From Serripes groenlandicus (taxonomy: Eukaryota > Mollusca > Bivalvia > Cardiida > Cardiidae): a stretch of DNA of 64,000 bases. The stretch's first letter is position 1; every line of letters starts with the position of its first letter. Location of the stretch: NCBI GenBank assembly GCA_031761405.1, contig JASEVX010000084.1:562001-626000 (forward strand), given 5' to 3'. Under the pieces are notes generated by a model, which saw only the letters and a list, made by a program, of their open reading frames with translations, searched no databases and was not told where the DNA came from. Shown one piece after another: positions 1 to 11,819 of the stretch. The position numbers were made by a program, and so were the translations under genes.

Positions 1-218
1 ATCATAAATTATATTTCATGTGTAAATTATATTATTTCTTTATTTAGAATATAGAAGTTTGTATTTTCTTTTCTTTGTTCTGTCTTAACCCTTTCTCTCA
101 TACGACAATTGATGTCTTGCAAGACCGAAGGTAGAGAGAGATGTCAGATTATCCACACCCCGAGTAGTACAATACTAAAACCTGTATCACTACTGCAATC
201 TTATATTCCCTATGTTAT
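1..218. other. Presumed intron sequence, nothing recognised
   Basis: AT-rich sequence upstream of the 46-bp array. A piece near 91-135 resembles an end of the TTAA-target MITE family seen throughout the window (CCCTTTCTCTCATACGAC). No exon is evident. It probably belongs to the intron before the first visible exon of the membrane-protein gene. Confidence 0.4.
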
Positions 219-736
219 TTGCCATGTTATATTGACCACTATTTACTTGTATCCACACAGATAATTGCCATGTTATATTGACCACTATTTACTTGTATTC
301 ACACAGATAATTGCCATGTTATATTGACCACTATTTACTTGTATCCACACAGATAATTGCCATGTTATATTGACCAATATTTACTTGTATTCACACAGAT
401 AATTGCCATGTTATATTGACCAATATTTACTTGTATTCACACAGATAATTGCCATATTATATTGACCAATATTTACTTGTATTCACACAGATAATTGCCA
501 TGTTATATTGACCACTATTTACTTGTATCCACACAGATAATTGCCATGTTATATTGACCAATATTTACTTGTATTCACACAGATAATTGCCATGTTATAT
601 TGACCACTATTTACTTGTATCCACACAGATAATTGCCATGTTATATTGACCACTATTTACTTGTATCCACACAGATAATTGCCATGTTATATTGACCAAT
701 ATTTACTTGTATTCACACAGATAATTGCCATGTTTA
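219..736 (+). repeat. 46-bp tandem array ending in a splice acceptor
   Basis: About eleven units with an exact 46-bp period: the CACACAG element ends at 260, 306, 352, 398, 444, 490, 536, 582, 628, 674 and 720. Units differ mainly at two sites (CCACT/CCAAT and TATCC/TATTC). The last CACACAG is the inferred 3' splice site of the exon starting at 721. Each unit also carries a copy of the first bases of that exon (ATAATTGCCATGTT), so the array amplifies the intron-exon junction itself. Confidence 0.9.
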
Positions 737-3700
737 CCATACTGGACAACCTGACAGATTCCCTGACAGATTGGGTTGAAATGTTTGAAGAGAAGAGAGG
801 TTGTGTAAATTTCTGTGGGGCTTTCGTTCTCGTAGCTCTTGGCATCGGGGCCTCCATCCTACATACAACAAAGGTAACAATTAAAGTTGGCTGTAAGAAA
901 GCCTAATTATTCAGTTATGCCCTTTTTTGGATTTAGAAATTCATTAAAAAGCAGGCGTGTGTTGGCCTTGGCTTCGTGGCACTCTTGATATTCAAAAGGA
1001 CTGCATGCATTAGAAAAAATAAAAATAAATAAAACCTTTAAATAGCAGATTGAGGCATATTGCCTTCTGACCTTCAGATGTGATGATTGGTTGCTAATTT
1101 ATTTCTTTTTTAGTCCTTTCCCACATACAATAAATCTGCAGTAGAAGACTTTGAAAACATCTAGGAAAACATGTGAAAAATCTCTACAAATGAAAGTTTA
1201 ACTATTGAATATAGTTGGAAACATTGTGACAAAAGGATGAATTGTTAATTAAGAGAACTTTTTTTTTTTAATGTTTTCAAAAGTCGTTGGCTGCAGATGC
1301 GTCAAAATGGGTAAACAATTGAGAAAGGGTTAAAAGCACATCTTCACCAGTCACCTAGTTATCAATTAATAAGGTTTACATCTTCAATGCTTTCCTATGA
1401 GCAGATGAATTTTAGAGCATCTGCAGCAGATGATTTATGAATTCATCATGGAAAAAAGAGAAATTGCTCATAAAGAGCAATTTCTGCATTTGCCATAATG
1501 ATTTCAACTATATATAATTATCATACCATCATTTAGTGTGATTTTCTTTCTTTTGGACTTAATCATTTCAAAGTCGTCTGCTGCAAATTTATTTTATGCG
1601 GAAGAGGGTTTATGCTTTCCCATCTGCAGATGAATCTCAACTCATCTGCAGTTGAAAGTAGTGTGGCATAATTGGTTCATGATGAGCAAATTAACCTCTT
1701 GTCACAATGTTTTCAACTTAATTCTGTGATTAAACTTTCATTTATAGAGATTTTCCCTACTTTTGACTAGTCGTCTGCTGCAGATTTGTTGTATGTGTGA
1801 AAGGGTTATGAATTGAAAGTCTACTATGTCAGGAAAAGTGATAATACTGAAAAGAAACCTGACAATGTTAAACCCATTCTCACAAACAACAAATCTGCAG
1901 CAGACAACTTTGACATTTTCTATAAATGAAAGTATAATTTTTAAATTTCACCATCTGCCCTAATGTTTTTAGATCACATGAGCCGAAGGCTCAAGGTGAT
2001 CTATTCTGATCACTCTTTGTCCGTCGTCTGTCGTCCGTTGTTATCTTTTAACTTTAAACATCATCTCCTCCTAAACCACAGGACCAATTTCAACCAAACT
2101 TCACAGGAATGTTCCTCTGTTGGCCCTCTATCAAAATTGTTCAAAAATTTAAATTCCATTGATAACTTTGGTTGCTACAGCACCAGAAAGGGCACAAAAT
2201 GTCTAAATTTTGAAAATCTTCTCCTCTGAATCTGCTTGTCAGATTCCAATATAATTAGAATATTAAACCCTTTCCCACAATCAACAAATCTGCAGCAGAC
2301 TACTTTGAAAACATCTTAGCAAAGATATGGAGATTTTCTATAAATGAAAGGATTATTTGAAAATTGAGGTGAAAAGATTGTGGCCAATGTCCTCAACTAC
2401 AAATATTTCATTTTATATGTCAAGAGTCCATGTTGATTGTTTGAGATGGTCAGCCTCTGTGGTGTAGTGGTAGAGCTTCCGCCTTGGGTACAGGAGGTCG
2501 TGGGTTCGATCCCTGGCTGTGTCATATCAAAGATTTTAAAAAAATGGTAGTAATGGCTGCCCTCTTTTGTACTCAGGGTTGCGTGGTTTGCATTACAACT
2601 GACTGGTTAGTGTCGGGATAAATGGACCAAAAGTTCTGGTAACTTACCCAGGAAACACTGCAATTTAATTGTAAAATTATTTCAATCTACGTTTAAACAC
2701 CTAACAATTAATTGTATGAGATGTACACCACAAAGTATGTAGAGATATGTAGAACTTTCAATTAGATAATACATAATTCATTACACAACTTCAGGCTGGT
2801 ATGTATTATGTATAATACTGATGGACCATTGTGTATCCAAGCTATATGTCAGAGTATATGTCCCGTGTTTGAGGTGGGGACACCTCATAGTATGTAGAGA
2901 TGTGTAGAACTTTCAATTAGATAATACATAATATTCATTACACAATATAAGGCTGGTATGTATTATGTTATACTGATGGACCATTGTGTATCTGTCTATC
3001 CAAGTTATATGTCAGAGTATATGTCCCTTGTTTGAGGTGGGGACACCTCATAGTATGTAGAGATGTGTAGAACTTTCAATTAGATAATACATAATTTTCA
3101 TTACACAATTTCAGGCTGTTATGTATTATGTAATACTGATGGACCATTGTGTATCTGTCTATCCAAGTTATATGTGAAGAGTATATGTCCCTTGTGAGGT
3201 GGGGACACCTCATAGTATGTAGAGATGTGATGAACTTTCAATTAGATAATACATAATATTCATTACACAATTTCAGGCTGGTATGTATTATGTAATACTG
3301 ATGGACCATTGTGTATCCAAGTTATATTTTCTGACAGTGTCGCTTATGGGAATCTGCATTTTGGTTATATATGGTAAGTTAATTATACCCCCAGATACAT
3401 AGTATATGGGGGCTATATAGGAGTCACGCTTGTCGGTCGGTCGGTTTGTCGGTCTGTTGGTCTGTCGACATTTATTGTGAACACTATTTCTCAGCAACCC
3501 TTTGTCAGAATTCAATATAACTAAACAAGAATGATTGATACCAAGCCTAGTTGTGCATATTGTCGGTGTGTTCCACTGGAATTATTTTTAAATGAGTTAT
3601 GGCCCCTTGAATTTCTCATACATATGTATATTGTCAGGCACCAGTTGGGGGTATTCGTCACCTTCAGTGCTCAGAACGAGCAATGGCACCTAAATTTCCA

Positions 3701-6700
3701 TTGTTTTACCAAGAAAAATGATTTAACGCTTTTAAGACTTTATGGCGAGGTGATTAAAGAAGTACCAATTTCAGTTACAACCGTTTCACACCAAACCCTC
3801 AATATTTATCCTTGCACTGATACATCAGTCGAAATGCTATCCCCGCAAACCTGAGTGCTAAGGAGGGATGCAAAAAGGATTTTCTTTGACGTGACTGTCG
3901 ATCAAGCCTTCTCCATTTATCACAGTATTTTCATAACTCGTCTGCTGCAGATGCGTCAAAATGTGTCCGCAAGTGGGAAAGGGTTAAATAGCCAATGTGT
4001 ATTCTAGAAAGGAATCCGCTGTGGGTAATTGGTTACATCACAAGGCTTATTAGACATGTTATCCTGGGTCCAATACCACAAACTTTACTTAGCTCTAAGT
4101 AATACTTTTAACACTTTCCCTCATTCATACGACAATTCTGCAGCAGACAACTTTGAACAAATTTTGTCAGAAAATAGAACATCTCTATAACTGAATGGAT
4201 AACCTATGACTAAAAGTTGAAAACATTGTGGCAAAAGGAGAAATTGCTTGTTTTGAGCAATTTCTTCTTTTGTCACTATGTTTTCAAAAAGCTGTCTGCT
4301 GCAGAGGCATCTGAAAGCGTTTATATGAGGGAAAGGGTTAATTAAATACATATTTCATCATATTTGTTTCTCAAATAAAAATGCCAAAAAATATAATTTC
4401 TTAACATGTATTTATATCAACTAAGTTATATACTTAGATACAGTCTACCAATAATGTTTTACAAAAGTTATAAAATATGCTTTAAAAGTAGTTTTAAAAG
4501 TATTACTTATCACAATAAGACTTTAAAAATGGTAGTAATGGCTGCCCTCCTTGCCGCTCAGGGTTTACGGGGGTAAGCATTACAACTGACTGGCTGATGT
4601 CAGGATAAATGGACTAGTACTACTGGTAACTTACCTAGGAAATGCTGTGTTATAACTGAACAATTGTTGAAAGCGGCTTAAAACACCAAACAATCAACTT
4701 ATCGCTATGTAAGGTTGGTGAAGTCGGATCCTGGTTACAATTCCCACTCAGGGTATGCATGGTGGGTGCCTGCCCTTAGCCAAGGCACAGTTTTTAACGT
4801 AGCTAGTAGTGGGAATTAAGTCACCAATAGACTATCATTGACACTTTCCCTCATATAGACGCTTTCTGACGCCTCTGCAGCAGACGGCTTTTTGAAAACA
4901 TAGTGACAAAAGAAGAAATTGCACAAAACGTGCAATTTCTCCTTTTGCCACAATGTTTTTCCACTTTTTGTCATAGGTTATCCATTCAATTATGGAGATT
5001 TTCTATGTTTTGACAAAATACGTTCAAAGTCGTCTGCTGCAGAATTGTCGTATGAGGGAAAGGGTTAAGCAGTCAATGGGTTACTCAGAGCTCTAAATAA
5101 GGGGCCGTATTTCATGTTCTTAATTACTTATTTGACAATCTAACCCTTTGTTGTGGGTACTCAAAAGAATCGTCTCAGTGCCCACAACATGGGGTTAGAG
5201 ACGATTCTTTTGGGTACCCACAACATAGGGTTAGAGATGATTCTTTTAACACTTTCCCACATACAACTAATCCGCAGAAGCTGATTTTGAGAAAATCTTG
5301 ACAAAAAATATGGAAATCTTCTGAAAAAATGAAATATAACGATGAAATAGAGTCGAAAACATTGAAAACATTGTGGTTAAAGGAGCCTATGCTATTTACT
5401 TAATTGTAAATTTAAGCAAGTATGCAACTTATGTTGTAAAGTATAACCAAAAAAAACATGATTTGTCTACATGAAATGGACTATAGGATTTGCTGGTTTA
5501 CAGTCTGTTGTTCTCTTCATGATATGGGCCAAAGCCTTTACAGGGTTGAGGTCTGTTGTCTTTATCAAATAGGCTTAAGCCTTTGCAGAGAAGCGGTCTG
5601 ATGTCTTGGATTGAAATAAGGTTTAGAGCAATATGAGCCGTCCCGCTAGAAAACCAACATTATGGCCTCTACGTAATGTATCGACCCAGACCAGCTTGCG
5701 CAGACTGATCCGGTCCGACACATTCCGTCTCAGTGGGATAGAGGTATAGAGTAATGATTTCTGAAACAGAACATCCACAGGAGATGAAAAGTGTCTATCC
5801 AGGTAAGCCTGCGTGGCATGCTTAGGCTGATCCGGGTCGATACTTTACGCAGAGTCCAAAATATTGGTTTTCTCGCGGGACGGCTCATAATGTCCTTTTC
5901 CCCATAGTTTAAAGTGTCTATTGCAGAGTTGTTTATATCATGTAAAGGATTAAACCAAATCTCTTCATTGAATTATTATTTATATTTTTCAGTAAAACAG
6001 AATTTTGGCATAGCAGAGAGACTAATTATGAGTGTATGGTGTGCAGTGGCCACCATTATTACAGCTGTAAGTGTTTGGTTTTGTTTTGACCTTAAAACCC
6101 TTTTCCCACATATATAATAAGACACTTTTTGACCACTTCTGCTGCAGAAACTTTTGTAAACACTGTGACAACAAGAAAAATTCCTCATTAAGATTAATTT
6201 CTCCTTTTGCCACACTGTTTTCGACTCTTTTCAATAATTATACCTACATTGACAGATAATTTCCACAGTTTTGCCTAAAAGTTCTCAATGTTGTCTGCTT
6301 CAGATTTATTGTTTATGGGAAAGAGTTGACCCTTTGACTAATTGAAGTGATTTTGTGAAGCCTGCGCCACCAATATAGATAAAGGGCAGCTGGGGCCCAT
6401 TTGTGCAGTCTGACCAGGCTCTATACTGCTTGCTGTCTGCTCAACTCAACATCTTTATCTTGATAATTCCTTGAATTGGCTATGGACTCTTCTAAATGCA
6501 AATCTGGACTAGTTCATTTTAAATATTCAGCCAGAGGTCCAGATAAGGAGGGGTATTCAGCACTTTTTTCCCACAATTTCTCTCTTAATGTTAAAACAAA
6601 CTCTATGTTGTGGGTACTCAAAAGAATTGTCTCACTGAAAGGATTCTTTTGAGTACCCACAACATAGGGTTTTAGGGTCAAATAAGCGTTTTAAAACTTG

Positions 6701-9402
6701 CGAAATGCCCCTTATCTAGAGCTTTGTTCAGCATTGAAAGGGGTTGGAAAATTATTACTTAACCCTTTCACAAATACAACATAATTATCTGCAGCAGACA
6801 AGTTTAACCCTTTCCCTCATCTAGACTTTTTCTGATGCCTCTGCACTCTGCAGCAGACAGCTTTTTGAAAACATAGTGACAAAAGAAGAAATTGCACAAA
6901 ACGTATAATTCCTCCTTTTGCAACAATGTTTTCCACTTTTAGTCATAGGTTATCCATTCAATTATAGAGATTTTCTATTTTTTGACAAAATATGTTCAAA
7001 GTCGTCTGCTGCAGAATTGTCGTATGAGGGAAAGGGTTAAAACATTTAGGCAGAAGTATGGCAAATCTGTATATATGAAAGAATAACTTTGGAACAGAGT
7101 AGAAAACAGTGTGGCAAAAGGATTAACATTTTATGTTCAAACAATTCAAATTTAACTCTAATGTTTTTATAGCAGACAACTGTTTTTAACCCTTTCCCAC
7201 TTGCAGAATCACTTGGACGCATCTACTTTCAACTTAATTCAATGAATATATTTATACATGTACAAGAATTTATTGAGATTTTCGATAGATTTGCCAAGAT
7301 GATTTTAAAGTCGTTTGCTGCAGATTCGTCATATGTGGGAAAGGGTTAATATTTCTTATCAGCTAATTGCTTTGATATTTTAAAGTCTTTTATTGGTTAA
7401 CAATTAACTAATTGAGTAATTAGTTTGATAAATACTATTGATTTACCAAAGTAATTTGCATCCATGGGACATGATTGGGGACTTCATTGTTAAAAACTGA
7501 AAGAAACCATTTTGTTCTGTTTACAGGGAATGTTCCTATACTGTTTCATCAATGGTTTAGACAAGGTCCCAGGTTACAGAGGGGTCAAGATCAAGGGGAC
7601 GTGGGACCTGATATGTTGGACCCTGGCCAGTGCCCCCTTTTTGGCGGTCCCCGCCGCCATGATACACAGCTTTCAACAGGAGGAGGGTAGCTTCTCAAAG
7701 GTTGGTGTAGCTCTACAAAATTAACCTGACCCTCCCTGACCTTTCTAACAAATACAGTCAAACCTGTGCTAAAGACCATCTTTGTTTAGCAATTCTCTGT
7801 CAATAACAACCACACTTTTAATTTCCCATTTACTAATTTTCTGTATAATTATACCCCCAGATACATAGTATGTGGGGGCTATATAGGAGTCATGCTTGTT
7901 GGTCGGTTTGTCGGTCTGTTGGTATGTGGACATTTTTGTGAACACTATTTCTCAGCAACCCTTGGCCAGAAATCAATATAACTTCACAAGAATGATTGAT
8001 ACCAAGCCTAGTTGTGCATATTGTCGGCGTGTTGCACTAGAATTAATTTTAAATGAGTTATGGCCCCTTGAATTTCATATACATATGTATATTGTCAGGC
8101 ACCAGCTGGGGGTATTCATCACCTTCAGTGATATTTCTAGTTGACCCTGTAATTCAAGACCACCATGATCTCTTCCAATGGGTGGTCTTTGTAACTCTAC
8201 ACAATTAACCTGCCCCTGATCTTCATGAGCAAATATATATCATTTTGGCAAACATGGAAGGAGAGGGTAGCTTCTTACAGGTTTGTTGATCAATTGGATT
8301 TTAATGCCATTTTCAACAATTTTCAGTTATATCTACGGGTCTCCTAAGTTTGTGATCATAAGCACTAAAATAAACTACATTGTCAAGTACTAAATGAATC
8401 TTTAGACACCAGAAAATAGTAAAGCACTTCTCATTTGACTGCTAATACAAAGTCATGGGAGTAAAGAACAAAAATAATGACCTCAGGAACTAAGATAGAT
8501 CATGAAGTTGGAAGGTTCTATGATATAATAGCAGGCAGTTCACTTTAACATGTGTTTTCTGGTTTTTCACACAAGTACATGTACTATACATAACAATTTT
8601 TCCAAGTTACTGGCTGCTTTTTCACATAGACTGTTAGCCCATTGGTGGAAGACAAATGACGTGTGTCGCATTGATTTTTGTCAATTGGAAAGAATGTTGC
8701 AGAGCTGGTATTTGAACGAACGACCCCTGGATTGACAGCCCGCGTCAATACCGACTGAGCAACCCGGGCTCGGCTCAGTTTGTAAAACTGGATAAAGTTA
8801 ACCTGATACTGACTTTCGTAAACAAATATATATATATATGAATCTCCTAAATGGATCATATAAAGATACATTGGCGTACAATAAGTGGGGCTACTTTTTT
8901 GTCAGAAGGTGCACTTAGGTCTAGTCAACCTTTTTCCACTAACAACCCATTTGAAGGTTAATATATATATATATGCACACAGTTAAGACTGGCATGCACA
9001 TGTTCACCAGAAATTTCATTGAAAGCATAATATGAACGCATTTGTCTCACAGTATTTAAATCTTAACTGAAAAATTGTTGAAAGCGACGTAAAACACCAA
9101 ACAATCAATTCATCAATCTGATTACTTATTATAATGCTTATTTGCATTATATAGACCATGACCAACTAACACCATCCTTTCATTCTATCTATATTATTTT
9201 TCAGAAACTGAAATATTTATTTTGCGGGACAAAACAAGACGAGTTTGACCCTCCCCATGAATACGGGTACCATCGCCCAGAACCAAGCGCACCTCCATTC
9301 GGAACCACGGGTGACCGCAGTCACACCTATGCATACATGGAAGAGAACAGCTATCAGATGGACGAACTCCCGTACTACACGGGTAAAACCCAGGATCTCT
9401 AG
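721..9402 (+). CDS. Unidentified multi-pass membrane protein, last four coding exons (5' partial)
   Basis: Four exons are inferred at 721-873, 6001-6066, 7527-7700 and 9205-9402. All have AG acceptors and GT donors (GTAACA, GTAAGT, GTTGGT), all junctions are phase 0, and they end at TAG 9400-9402. Together they encode 195 residues plus stop (51, 22, 58 and 65-1 codons counted with stop in the last). The acceptor of exon two is placed at the second AG (5999-6000); using the first (5991-5992) would put an immediate TAA in frame. Hydrophobic segments lie at about residues 29-50 (CVNFCGAFVLVALGIG), across the second and third exons (LIMSVWCAVATIITAGMFLY), and later in the third exon (WDLICWTLASAPFLAVP). 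The final 55 or so residues are hydrophilic and Tyr/Pro-rich, and contain PPHEY and PSAPP; PSAP resembles the ESCRT late-domain P(S/T)AP motif. I do not recognise the family. The start codon and first part lie upstream of the window. Confidence 0.75.
1113..1808. repeat. TTAA-target MITE copies, diverged (intron 1)
   Basis: Three adjacent degraded copies (about 1113-1332, 1385-1610 and 1610-1808). They share ends like CCTTTCCCACATAC and AGAAAGGGTTAA, the CTGCAGCAGAC box near each end, and the internal hairpin GAAATTGCTC/GAGCAATTTC. Confidence 0.75.
1966..2235 (+). repeat. Fragment of a pearl-like (Helitron-type) element
   Basis: Begins GATCACATGAGCC-GAAGGCTCAAGGTGATC and runs into TTGTCCGTCGTCTGTCGTCC, the same left-end style as the nested elements at 19.0-21.5 kb. 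The open frame across it is a by-product of the repeat. Confidence 0.5.
2452..2712 (+). mobile_element. tRNA-derived SINE, family A, full-length but diverged
   Basis: A tRNA-like head with A-box (GTGTAGTGGTAGAGC) and B-box (GGTTCGATCCC) is followed by the body starting near AAATGGTAGTAATGGCTGCC and the shared SINE tail ending in CACCTAACAATTAA. It is not a functional tRNA gene: no cloverleaf 3' half closes the head. Confidence 0.85.
2730..3340 (+). repeat. Tandem repeat of about 160 bp, four copies
   Basis: The motif TATGTAGAGAT recurs at 2736, 2891, 3054 and 3216, giving spacings of 155-163 bp. Each unit contains TTCAATTAGATAATACATAA and CTGATGGACCATTGTGTATC. The unit length matches the core repeats of molluscan pearl-type elements. 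Confidence 0.85.
3380..3860 (+). repeat. Dispersed element beginning CCCCCAGATACATAG
   Basis: Shares its sequence with 7848-8145, including TGGGGGCTATATAGGAGTCA, the TCGGT-rich stretch, and AATGATTGATACCAAGCC. The right part (about 3680-3850) is instead homologous to the palindromic repeats at 56375-56612 and 58070-58260. The similar predicted peptides in both copies reflect repeat identity, not a gene. Confidence 0.75.
4107..4341. mobile_element. TTAA-target MITE (CCCTTTCCC family), full length
   Basis: Flanked by TTAA, with inverted ends CACTTTCCCTCAT and GAGGGAAAGGG, CTGCAGCAGAC boxes inside both ends, and the central palindrome GAAATTGCTTGTTTTGAGCAATTTC. Confidence 0.85.
4521..4698 (+). 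mobile_element. SINE family A, body and tail only
   Basis: Starts TTAAAAATGGTAGTAATGGC, lacks the tRNA-like head, and ends in ACACCAAACAATCAAC. A 5'-truncated copy. Confidence 0.85.
4841..5067. mobile_element. TTAA-target MITE, full length
   Basis: Ends CACTTTCCCTCATATAGACGC and GTCGTATGAGGGAAAGGGTTAA are inverted copies; the inner palindrome GAAATTGCACAAAACGTGCAATTTC is intact. Confidence 0.85.
5083..5400. repeat. GTACCCACAAC hairpin element plus MITE fragment
   Basis: 5083-5250 starts AGAGCTCTAAATAAGGGGCC and contains inverted arms of GTGGGTACTCAAAAGAAT. Related copies lie at 6533-6725 and 13492-13668. A half copy of the CCCTTTCCC MITE follows from 5249. Confidence 0.7.
5634..5888. mobile_element. 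Foldback element with GAGCCGTCCCGC ends
   Basis: Begins TGAGCCGTCCCGCTAGAAAACC and ends TTTCTCGCGGGACGGCTCAT, a near-perfect terminal inverted repeat. The interior holds GATCCGG and CGACACATTCCGTCTC blocks. Relatives are at 25861-26017, 29764-29985, 34290-34495, 42590-42640, 52748-52806 and 54620-54727. Confidence 0.8.
6096..6327. mobile_element. TTAA-type MITE, diverged
   Basis: Lies 30 bp after the donor of the second visible exon. Ends are AACCCTTTTCCCACATA and TTATGGGAAAGAGTTGA, with CTGCTGCAG near the left end. Confidence 0.75.
6533..6725. mobile_element. Hairpin MITE with GTGGGTACTCAAAAGAAT arms
   Basis: Outer inverted ends AGGTCCAGATAAGGAGGGG and CCCCTTATCTAGAGC enclose inner arms GTGGGTACTCAAAAGAAT and ATTCTTTTGAGTACCCAC. 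Confidence 0.75.
6760..7348. mobile_element. Nested and adjacent TTAA-type MITEs
   Basis: A full copy (about 6805-7041, TTAACCCTTTCCCTCAT to GAGGGAAAGGGTTAA) interrupts an older copy whose left end begins near 6761 and whose remainder continues to about 7165. A third copy (7186-7348) ends TGTGGGAAAGGGTTAA. Nesting shows more than one wave of insertion. Confidence 0.75.
7848..8145 (+). repeat. Second copy of the CCCCCAGATACATAG element
   Basis: Homologous to 3380-3690, from ATACCCCCAGATACATAGTA to CACCAGCTGGGGGTATTC. Sits in the intron between the third and fourth visible exons. Confidence 0.8.
8531..8776 (-). mobile_element. SINE family B, with tRNA-like head
   Basis: On the minus strand the head reads GGTTGCTCAGTCGGTATTG with B-box-like GTTCAAATACC, followed by the body box ACAGTCTATGTGAAAAAGCAG. 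Inserted in the last intron of gene 1. Confidence 0.8.
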
Positions 9403-9412
9403 TTCATCACTT

Positions 9413-10225
9413 CCCCCCCCCCCCCTTCCCACCTGCAGACGCATTTTGACGCAATAGCAGCAGACGACTTTTGAAAACATTGTGGCCAGAGGTGAAATTG
9501 CTCATGATGAGCAATTTCTCCTTTGGCCGCAATATTTTCAACTTTATTTAGCAATTAACCCTTTCCCTCATACGACAATTCTGCAGCAGACGACTTTGAA
9601 TGTTTTTTGTCAAAACATAGAAAATCTCCATAATTGAATAGATAACCTATGACAAAAAGTGGAAAACATTGTGGCAAAAGGAGAAATTGCACGTTCTGTG
9701 CAATTTCTTCTTTTGTCACTATGTTTTCAAAAAGCTGTCTGCTGCAGAGGCGTCAGAAAGCGTCTATATGAGGGAAAGGGTTAAGCTATCTTTTATGGAG
9801 TTTTTTTCAGGTTTTTGTTACTGTGTTTTCAAGGTCGTCTGCTGCAGATTTGCTGTATGTGGGAAAGGGTTATTGAACTATCAAATGGTTGATTTACTTC
9901 TTTTTTCCACATACAAAAAATCTGTAGAAGGTGATTAAACCCTTTCTCTCAGACGAGTTTGAACATATTTTGTCACAAAATAGAAAATCTCTATAATTGA
10001 ATGGATAACCTATGACTAAAAGTTGAAAACATTGTGGGCAAAAGAAGAAATTGCTCGTTTTGAACAATTGTTTCTTTTGTCAGTATGTTTTCTAAAAGCT
10101 GTCTGCTGCAGAGGCGTCCAAAAGCATTATAGGTTATCCATTCAATTATAGAGATTTTCTATTTTTTGACAAAATATGTTCAAAGTCTCCTGCTTCAGAA
10201 TTGTTGTATGCGGGAAAGGGTTAAA
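9413..10225. repeat. Poly-C tract and MITE cluster just after gene 1
   Basis: A run of 13 C (9413-9425) follows the stop codon by 10 bases. Then come a partial MITE (9426-9554), a complete 230-bp copy with TTAA at both ends (9555-9784), a fragment to about 9870, and a diverged copy (about 9938-10225). The 3' UTR of gene 1 must run into these; no convincing nearby poly(A) signal is seen. Confidence 0.75.
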
Positions 10226-10797
10226 GTAAAGTATCCTGAATATTCTACATTCGATCAGTTAGTGTATATATGTTTGCATGTTTTAAAATGGCACAACTGC
10301 TACAAAGTATATTTTACGCCTATTTTTGTTTTCCCTGTGTCATTATATATATATTTCTGTATCAGAATTTTATAGACTCATTTATTTCATTTTATGAATC
10401 TCTTCTGATACTTTTAGATGATGCCAAATATTTCATTTTGAATATTTTTCACCCTTACATATTTTATGCTTTTATTTTAGAGAATGAATGATTTCATGGT
10501 ATGTAGAAGCAAGTAAAATTGTTTTGTTTAATACGGATAAAGAAAGAGTTGTAAACATTGTTGGAAAAGGAAAAATTGTGCTTTGTTTCAGCAATTTCTC
10601 CTTTTTCAACAAAATGTTATCTGCCGCCAAGGTTTTAAAAGATTTCATTATCACGTAAAGAGTGAATATAATTTATAAAGTAGTATAAATAGGGATAAAA
10701 ATATGGAAAGTACAAAGAATCAAGAATAAAGGAAAAGATTTGTGAACATCTGAATCCTTGCTACAGTTTGTTTGCGCCAGTGTAAACGAGAGAAAGC
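10226..10797. other. AT-rich intergenic stretch, one MITE remnant
   Basis: Mostly featureless AT-rich sequence. About 10545-10640 retains a hairpin-like AAATTG/CAATTTCTCC remnant of the MITE family. Confidence 0.4.
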
Positions 10798-11660
10798 TTA
10801 ACCCTTTCCCAGATACAGCAATTCTGAAGCAGACGACTTTGAACATATTTTGTCAAAAAATGGAAAATCTCTATAATTGAATGGATAACCTATGACAAAA
10901 AGTGGAAAATGTTGTGGCAAAAGGAGAAATTGCTCGTCTTTTGTCGCCATGTTTTCAAAAAGCCGTCTGCTGCAAAGGTGTCAGAAAGCGTTTTTATGAG
11001 GGAATGCGTTAAATGAACGCCAACATTTGCAACCAATGACTTTTTAACCCTTTCCCTCATATAGATGCTTTCTGACGCCTCTGCAGCAGACAGCTTTTTG
11101 AAAACATAGTGACAAAAGAAGAAATTGCACAAAACGAGCAATTTCTCCTTTTGCCACAATGTTTTCCACTTTTTGTCATAGGTTATCCATTCAATTACAG
11201 AGATTTCCTATGTTTTGACAAAATACGTTCAAAGTCGTCTGCTGCAGAATTGTCGTATGAGGGAAAGGGTTAATAACTTTTTCCCACATACAAAACATTA
11301 GCAGCAGACAACTTTGAAAGTTTCTTGGGAAATTTTTTGCTGAATATAGCTGAAAACATTGTGGCAAAGCAGACATTGCTCATTATAGGCAATTTCTCTT
11401 TTTGCCACAATGTTTTCAAAAGTCATGTGCTGCAGAAGCTTCAGAAAGTGTCTTTATGCGAGGAAGAGTTATAGCCTACTTTTGAAAGCATTATGGCAAA
11501 ATAACAAGCTATTTCCCCTTTTGCCATAATGTTTTCAACTCTATTAAATAAATATCCTTTAGTATATATTGAGATATTTTTATGTTTTAGCCTTGTTGAT
11601 TCGAAAGTCGCTTTTCTGATTTGTTGTTTGTGGGAAATGGTAAATGGGTACAAATTAACA
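10798..11660. repeat. Cluster of TTAA-type MITEs
   Basis: Copies at 10798-11012, 11044-11273 (complete, 230 bp, TTAA ends, opposite orientation to the 9555 copy), about 11273-11475 and about 11475-11645. All have CTGCAGCAGAC-type boxes or the AAATTGC/GCAATTT inner stem. Confidence 0.75.
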
Positions 11661-11819
11661 TACAATGTGTCCATTTTTTATTCCAGACTTTGAATAGTAA
11701 GGATTTGATTATATTGTGTTATTTTAAATAATCATGCTTGTAAGATTGTATTTAGTGATTCCCCTTCATTAAGTTTATAATGTAAATTGGTTCACTTTTA
11801 TGTATGGATATTATTTACA

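Noticed and set aside
219..736. CRISPR-like array
   Set aside because: Repeats are directly contiguous with no unique spacers, in a eukaryotic intron context.
3531..3854. 107-codon frame with a similar peptide at 7896-8144
   Set aside because: Similarity reflects two copies of the same non-coding repeat; no domain, and the frame continues into an unrelated palindromic MITE.
9669..9938. Recurring peptides such as VLCNFFFCHYVFKK in several frames
   Set aside because: These are translations of the MITE family's inner hairpin.
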